Source: Osedax fenrisi (Eukaryota > Annelida > Polychaeta > Sabellida > Siboglinidae). From it: 64,000 bases of DNA. The notes beneath the pieces are model-generated. The model was not told the origin of the DNA, did not search any database, and worked only from the letters and a program-made list of their open reading frames with translations. The stretch spans positions 17,044,118-17,108,117 of the forward strand of contig OZ025243.1 of the NCBI GenBank assembly GCA_964019155.1, given 5' to 3'. The position numbers and the translations under genes were made by a program. Positions 58,300-64,000 of the stretch are shown in pieces (the stretch's first letter is position 1; each line of letters begins with the position of its first letter).

Positions 58300-58560
58300 T
58301 TACTTTTATTTTTACTTTTGGCGAATTTTCGTTCGACCTCGCCTTGCAATCTCCCCCCTTTCGATAATGACCTTCCAGATCTGATCAATATCCTTTAGAT
58401 CGGTTTCTTCCTTTAGATTGTCTATGTAAGAATACTTTTGCCTTCCGCGATTTCTCCTGCTAACAATGGTTCCTCTAAGATTAGATTATTAGCTATGTCA
58501 TCATTGTAACATAAGCAGTGACCAGCAATTCTCATACGTCGACTAATTAAGATGGAATAA
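58300..58560 (-). pseudogene. Non-LTR retrotransposon C-terminal fragment
   Basis: The minus strand reads 'RRMRIAGHCLCYNDD' and, after a frame change, 'RRGRQKYSYIDNLKEETDL' and 'IERGEIARRGR', the R-R-G-R-x-x-x-T-Y-I-D end found in many non-LTR reverse transcriptase proteins. Confidence 0.6.
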
Positions 58561-58582
58561 TATTTATGAAACTAAAGTAGTA

Positions 58583-58874
58583 CACTGTTAAAAATAAGGG
58601 TATGACATTATGAATTATATGGTATAACATATGGAAATACGAGTTATACCATACAATTACGTTAAATGGTATAAGATCACATATTATATGGTATAACATT
58701 TGTTTTTTTTAGTTATACCATATAGCTATAAGCTAGCTTAATTTAAATGGTATAAGATCACAAATTATATAGTATAACATTTGTTTTTTTTAGTTATACT
58801 GTAAATGATATACCAGGACGCCACGGGGTTATACCATTGTTTAATCAATGTTATACCATTTATTTCTAACAGTG
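58583..58874. mobile_element. MITE with CACTGTTA ends and ATGGTATAAC sub-repeats
   Basis: The ends are CACTGTTAAAAATAAGGGTA and its near complement TATTTCTAACAGTG, flanked by TA. Inside are several copies of ATGGTATAAC/GTTATACCAT and a tandem pair of about 85 bp containing TGGTATAAGATCACA. No ORF of its own. Confidence 0.75.
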
Positions 58875-59595
58875 TAGTCGAGTGTGTATTATTCCAAGTT
58901 ATTGAATCAAATGAGGATTTGTAAGTCAGAATTACAGATAGGATAGATTGTTCAGGGCTACATGTATTCACTAATTGTATACATATATATGTAAGGTCAT
59001 TCATAAATACAGATAATGTTTCATAGTTGGAACAAGGTCATCTATGGTAAAGGTTTCATATAATAGAGGTACAGTGCTGGAAGGTATGCATTCAATATCG
59101 TCACGTGATATAACGTATACCATACAAGACATCGTTTACATAGACACATAACTGTTACAGTTTTAAGAAGGGTGTGTAAGTATTTATGTGGGCCTATATT
59201 ATGAATCCTTAAAATGGTTACTATACCATATATGGTATACGATACGAAAATTTATTACCTCATAAGAGGCCTTCAATAGTAAACAGTTCATTAAAGATGC
59301 ATTCATGCTTGCAGTGAATACAGTTCTTGATATTATGTAGTTCAGTAGGAAGGAAGCTATAGCTATTATAGTAGTAGTGTAGTATGAAGTAGATATACCG
59401 CACAGTTACGGAGCTATCGTAGTGTCATCAGCGGCGATGTATAGTAATCTGAAATATAATATATGTATAATTAAACAAACGAATTAAATAAAATCAAATC
59501 AAATAGTTATATTCATTTATTTAGAAGTTGTGAACCTGAGTGATATAGTATACGATAAGTTGATTTGTATGGGTAATTATCATTATCGCACCCGG

Positions 59596-60112
59596 CTAGA
59601 ACATGTCACTTATTATAATATGTTCCGATTCGTTAAACGTAGAGGGGGCGTTGTTATCATCGTCGACTTTTAGAGTGCCGCCTACCAATGACCCGCCCAC
59701 TCTGGGTGCATCTACAATAGATCCGCCCCTTTTAGAGACACCGCTTATAGATCCGCCCCTTTTGGAGCCACCCACTATAGACCCGACTCTGGTGGATCCG
59801 CCCACTATAGACCCGCCCCTATTGGAAACACCGCCCACTATAGACCCGCCCCTATTGGAACCAGCGCCCCCTATAGATCCGACTCTGCCTTTATTCGCGT
59901 CCATCTCTGCCGAGGTAATGGTGGACGACACGGCGTTGGGCGTGATACTAGCTCGATGTTCCCCGCCCCCCATGGAAAGTAGGCGTGTCCTAAGCTCGTT
60001 GTCCTGTTGCCGTATGCTCTCCTTCATAACGTTCAGAGATCGTATTGACACCATGTCGTTTAGCGATTTCGCCATACTCTTGCGCTTTCCCCATTCGGCT
60101 AACGAGATCTTA
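59596..60112 (-). CDS. Gene B last exon: cytoplasmic tail with GGSIVGG repeats
   Basis: The acceptor is CGAACAG (phase 2 entry), TAG ends at 59596, and the length is 517 nt or about 171 residues. The first part is basic ('AEWGKRKSMAKSLNDMV'). The second has six or more imperfect repeats of RGGSIVGG(x)SN/SK type (about 59690-59890), and the end is acidic with Ser/Glu. The repeat is encoded by a minisatellite of about 33 bp. AATAAA on the minus strand at 59516-59521 is a plausible poly(A) signal 75 nt downstream. The function of the repeat is unknown. Confidence 0.65.
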
Positions 60113-60186
60113 CTGTTCGAATGAGGGGTAATATAAGTAATATATATATATATATATTACTTAGTCGATATTTATGTTTTAGTTAC

Positions 60187-60243
60187 CTTTTGGAAACTTC
60201 CATTTGTTCTTCTAATTCTTCTTTTATGACATTTGACATATAG
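60187..60243 (-). CDS. Gene B exon: juxtamembrane tail
   Basis: The acceptor is CTTACAG and the donor is AG|GTAACT; phase 2 to 2, 57 nt. It encodes 'NVIKEELEEQMEVSK', acidic and helix-forming. Same phase pattern and acidic character as gene A tail exon 1. Confidence 0.6.
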
Positions 60244-60253
60244 CTGTAAGATG

Positions 60254-60299
<46 letters not shown>

Positions 60300-60422
60300 A
60301 TAAGACATAAACAAATAATATGTAACACCATATCGGTGATATTATGTCTATAGACTTATAGGGTAAACTGTATCAAATAGAGGATTTATAATAGGATCGT
60401 TAGCAAGTACGTAGTGAAACGA

Positions 60423-60500
60423 GTGTGTCAGTGTCAGTGTCAGTAGCAGTGTCAGTGTCAGTATCAGTGTCAGTGTCGGTGTCAGTGTCCGTGTCAGTGT
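60423..60500. repeat. (GTGTCA)n hexamer repeat
   Basis: About 13 units with single-base variants (AGCAGT, GTATCA, GTGTCG, GTGTCC), in the gene B intron. Confidence 0.9.
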
Positions 60501-60756
60501 GTTAGTATTGTTACAAACAATACCACAATATTAGTATACACGATACACTACCGGAATACTCCCTATAGGGAGTATACCCTGTATACGGGGTATAGCCGTA
60601 AATGAATTTAACTATAGTTAGATAGTATAGATATATAATATATATGTTTGGTGAATATATAAATGCTACTTATTAATATGCACCTAATTACTGGTTGCGA
60701 CGTAGTGCCATTGATGTGACGTGATCAATGTTAATTAATTTAAATCGATCAAGTGA

Positions 60757-61182
60757 ACTGTACGCTGTACACTGTACGCTGTACACTTGTACACTGTACA
60801 CTTGTACACTGTACACTGTACACTGTACACTGCACACTGTACATTGTACACTGTACGCTGTACACTGTACACTGTACACTGTACACTGTACACTGTACAC
60901 TTGTACACTGTACACTGTACACTGTACACTGCACACTGTACATTGTACACTGTACGCTGTACACTGTACACTGTACACTGTACACTGTACACTGTACACT
61001 GTACACTGTACACTGTGTACACTGTGTACACTGCACATTGTACATTGTACACTGTACGCTGTACACTGTACACTGTACACTGTACACTGTACACTGTGTA
61101 CACTGTACACTGTACACTGTACACTGTACACTGTACACTGTGTACACTGTGTACACTGTACACTGTACGGTGTATGGTGTAT
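60757..61182. repeat. Heptamer satellite (GTACACT)n, about 425 bp
   Basis: Tandem 7-bp units with variants (GTACGCT, GCACACT, GTACATT, and 9-bp forms with TT or GT inserted). A longer block (TTGTACACT, then four units, GCACACT, GTACATT, GTACACT, GTACGCT) recurs about every 112 bp. Seven-bp units keep most frames open on both strands, so the long ORFs here are artefacts. Intronic in gene B. Confidence 0.95.
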
Positions 61183-61506
61183 GGTCATATGAAACGCGCG
61201 CACGTTCTTGTGAACTGGATTTGTTAATATGGAATGCTTGCATTGTATTATAGTAGCATCATTTATTTGTGATATGGATTGTTATAAGGATATTATTAAT
61301 ATAAGTTAAAGCTATAGGTATAGCTTCTGAATATTCTTTTGTATATTAAGTTAATATTCAGTAAATAAATATTCATTTAAGTATTTAATAGACATAATAT
61401 AATGTAAAACATTACATTATTATATATATTACCTATATATATTACATATATATTTATGAGTTAATTATGTATTATATACAACATATATGTTAGTGACTAA
61501 ACTAAC

Positions 61507-61585
61507 GTGAATGAATAGATCATTGTCATAATCAGAATAGCAACAATTAAAAATGCAAAAGCTATTATTATCAAATTACCATCAT
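61507..61585 (-). CDS. Gene B exon: transmembrane segment
   Basis: The acceptor is TTTTTTAG and the donor is AC|GTTAGT; phase 1 to 2, 79 nt. After an acidic start (DDGN) it encodes 'LIIIAFAFLIVAILIMTMIY', a clear membrane helix. Phase and layout equal gene A's transmembrane exon. The ectodomain would lie at coordinates above this exon; none was recognised before 64000. Confidence 0.65.
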
Positions 61586-61850
61586 CTAAAAAAGTAATAT
61601 ATAAATTTAAATATATATATATATATATATATATAAATATGTTAATAAGTTGTTTGCATTATACTTATAATAAGAAAATAATAGTAATGCTATTATATTA
61701 ATAATATATACAGTTAAGACATATGTAATCGCGTATTGAAAGTTAATCTGCAGATTATTAAAAGCAACATGTTATTGTATTTACCTAACTTTCAAAATAA
61801 TAAACACATATGTTATACAATTATATTAATGGTTCTGAGAAACGCCTTAA

Positions 61851-62484
61851 GGGGATCCCGCACATTTAAAGTGATGATAATTTATTTTTTTTAATATTTT
61901 ATTTTATTACATAATAATACTTATTGTAGTGTTTTTTAGTATCTGTAAAAACATTAGACATGAATTCAGTCTAAAAATGGCATACAAATATGTTTTATGA
62001 CGATAAGATAATGCTATTATATGCTATTCAATATTACATTGTTATGCTGTCAAACTTCAAACGCTGTTTTCTCAGAATAATTATTTCGCGCTAGGTATGT
62101 GCATTCAAAAATATAGAACATAAAAACTATTATAATTATAATATTAATTTGTTTTGCTTTATATAGAATTAAATTATGTGTATAGTAAAATAGAGAGATA
62201 ATTAATCAAATGTATATAATTCATTGTATAAAATGATAATTTCTATAGAACTACCATAATTTTCGTAACGCTAATTTTTAATTTAGATATATATAATATG
62301 ATAAATAATAATATTAAAAATAACTTACTAGTTTCCTATGCATGTATATGTTATGAATACATTACAAAAAAAAGTAGATCAATTGAATGAATAGAATATC
62401 AGTTCTATTTTTTTAGTGGACCTATGTTTTTCCTATCTATTTATACACGACATTGGCAAATTGCGTGTTATGTGCGGGATCCCC
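61851..62484. mobile_element. piggyBac-like MITE
   Basis: Perfect 15-bp terminal inverted repeats GGGGATCCCGCACAT / ATGTGCGGGATCCCC, with TTAA on both sides (61847-61850 and 62485-62488). TTAA target duplication is the hallmark of piggyBac. 634 bp, AT-rich interior, no transposase. Confidence 0.85.
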
Positions 62485-62488
62485 TTAA

Positions 62489-62545
62489 GGCCTATCTAGT
62501 TCAATCGACTAATTAAGCAAACTGAGTCACATAGGCAGTTATATA
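62489..62545 (-). mobile_element. SINE head fragment
   Basis: The reverse complement carries the family's tRNA head (ACTGCCTATGTGACTCAGTT). It abuts the right end of the piggyBac-like MITE. Confidence 0.55.
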
Positions 62546-62791
62546 GAGTAACAATATATATATATATTAGGTATACGGTATACCCCTAATAGGTGTACAT
62601 TGGTGTAGTGTAGTATGTATACTAGCACAGGTGTACAATTATATTTATATTCGTTATAGGTTTATCGGTTTATAGGTTTATAGGTGTATAGGTATAGTTT
62701 ATATCCTACCTAATTATGATACTAACCCTCGTACCATGGATCTTCAGGTTCTTCCTAGTGGTAATCATTAACAAATATATGCAATAAAGTA

Positions 62792-62829
<38 letters not shown>

Positions 62830-63175
62830 TATTCATACTTTGACTAATGTAAAGAAACTTGTTTACATGAAATACGACATTCCACTGGTGCCATTACGTT
62901 CTATTTTTAAATAATATTATTTGTTTAACAACTTTTCATAAAATCGCTAAATGTATGCGGTTAACCATATAGTAATTAAGTTAGCATAACTATTATTAAT
63001 ATAGTAATGTATATAATTATATTTTCTAATAAATAACTAATATATAATGTTACTAACTTCTGGTTTATGAGTATCTAAAATAGAAGTATAATAAGCATAT
63101 TAATTATTACTAATCAAATAGTATAAATATTTATAAACTATATAATTAATGTTATATATTAGTATACAATACATA
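62545..63175. other. AT-rich interval above gene B
   Basis: Microsatellites and short tandem words (GGTTTATAGGTTTATAGGTG near 62665). No exon of gene B's ectodomain was recognised. Confidence 0.4.
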
Positions 63176-63800
63176 GGGGAAAGTAACCTAATACGGACAC
63201 TTTAACAATACATGGACTTCATATTTTATGACTAATTGTTTTTATTCAAAAATTACAATATATTAATATTATATGATTATAGATATTATTGTGGTTTTAA
63301 AATTTTATTTAATCTTTTAATTCCATAGATAACGGGGGTGTCCGTATTCGGTACACATGTCCGAATACGGATACCCTATATAACACTATATAAACTATAT
63401 ATTATTGATGAATCAATCAGACAAATTACAATTACATTATTTATAATTAATTTTATGAATAATTTATTCTAATTAAATTAGTTAATAATTTATTTATTTT
63501 TATTATTTTGTAATTAATAATACATTTTAAGTATATAAATAATATTATAAAGTTTTATATTTAGCTTTATTGGTGTTATTAATATTATAATGTAGGCGAT
63601 TCATATGAAAATCAGAATAGTTCATACGCTGTACGACGTGACACAATACAGTGTACGTTGATTGGTTATAGAGTGTCCGCATTAATACATATTGAGTGTC
63701 CGTATTAGGGACTTGTATGAACTCTATATATATGCTTATAACTTAATGAATATTTGATAAAAAATATAGAAATTATATATATATAATTTTTATAATGCTT
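63176..63800. mobile_element. Inverted-repeat non-autonomous element, copy 2
   Basis: CCTAATACGGACACT at 63187-63201 pairs perfectly with AGTGTCCGTATTAGG at 63695-63709. The whole block aligns with 8384-8990. The centre holds a hairpin, GTGTCCGTATTCGG and CCGAATACGGATAC around 63338-63372. No ORF. Confidence 0.8.
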
Positions 63801-64000
63801 TAGTTTTAATATTAGTATTATATTTTATATCGATACATTAGTATATTCTTGAGAAGTTTTAAGTTGACATTTTTTTTCATAAATTTAAACACGTAATAAA
63901 AAAATCAGTTTATTTGATATATCAGCAATATTTTGAATAATTAAAAATTTAAAAAATACTTATTTAGACTATTTATATCATTATGAAAGTTTTTTTATTA

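Larger units (their letters stand above)
59596..61585 (-). other. Gene B: 3' part of a probable gene A paralogue (span)
   Basis: Three exons (61507-61585, 60187-60243, 59596-60112) connect in phase. A heptamer satellite occupies the first intron. Gene B lies upstream of gene A in the same orientation, which suggests a tandem receptor cluster. Confidence 0.55.

Noticed and set aside
59603..60124. Plus-strand ORF of 173 codons, Pro/Leu/Thr-rich
   Set aside because: It mirrors the minus-strand gene B tail exon. The minus strand has a matching acceptor, phase continuity with two upstream exons and a poly(A) signal.
60688..61253. Six overlapping ORFs of 140-170 codons on both strands
   Set aside because: They are translations of the 7-bp GTACACT satellite, which keeps frames open in any phase; no domain, start context or codon bias.
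1..64000. CRISPR arrays, bacterial operons, ribosomal RNA or genuine tRNA genes
   Set aside because: No spaced direct repeats of CRISPR form, no ribosome-binding-site/operon pattern, and the only tRNA-like sequences are heads of SINE copies followed by the SINE body.

Overview
This 64-kb window comes from an animal nuclear genome that is very AT-rich, intron-rich and crowded with transposon remnants. Three things point there: short spliced exons that encode extracellular cysteine-rich modules plus transmembrane/cytoplasmic exons; a tRNA-derived SINE family, non-LTR retrotransposons, a Helitron and MITEs of several superfamilies; and dozens of (AT)n microsatellites. I cannot name the species. 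An invertebrate with expanded EB/EGF-type receptors fits best. Nothing looks bacterial or viral.

Layout: (1) Plus strand, 1.2-2.1 kb: one exon of a PI-PLC X-domain-like protein (PLCXD type) that seems to lack catalytic residues. (2) 2.1-10.9 kb: mostly transposon debris (LINE 3' ends, a pogo/Tigger-like element with TA target duplication, a decayed Helitron helicase with a nested inverted-repeat element). (3) Minus strand, 51.8 to 11.0 kb: my main reconstruction, 'gene A', about 40 kb and 30 exons found by eye. It encodes a Thr-rich exon, fourteen EB-like six-cysteine modules (one split over two exons, one degenerate), a fucolectin-type F5/8C domain over three exons, six more EB modules, one transmembrane exon and a five-exon cytoplasmic tail. 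Nearly every ectodomain exon is symmetric phase 1-1. The N-terminus was not found. (4) 29.5-33.4 kb: a nearly intact LINE, antisense inside a gene A intron. (5) 48.0-49.2 and 52.5-55.1 kb: broken LINEs and a Gypsy-type remnant with gag joined to the integrase end. (6) Minus strand, 61.6 to 59.6 kb: the 3' part of 'gene B', with a transmembrane exon and two tail exons whose phases match those of gene A, so it is probably a tandem paralogue whose ectodomain lies beyond the window. (7) 61.8-64 kb: a piggyBac-like MITE and a second copy of the Helitron-nested element.

Genes A and B look like single-pass receptors or adhesion molecules: tandem disulfide modules outside, one helix, and a charged or repeat-rich tail. 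Because the module exons are interchangeable in frame, combinatorial splicing or rapid exon duplication would keep the reading frame. The most unusual sequence-level trait is the 5' splice site: 25 of 31 inferred donors carry T at +3, mostly GTTAGT-like. Introns hold minisatellites, some of which reiterate the neighbouring donor site, and many CACGTG palindromes. All gene models are read by eye from splice signals, phase and cysteine spacing, without transcript evidence.
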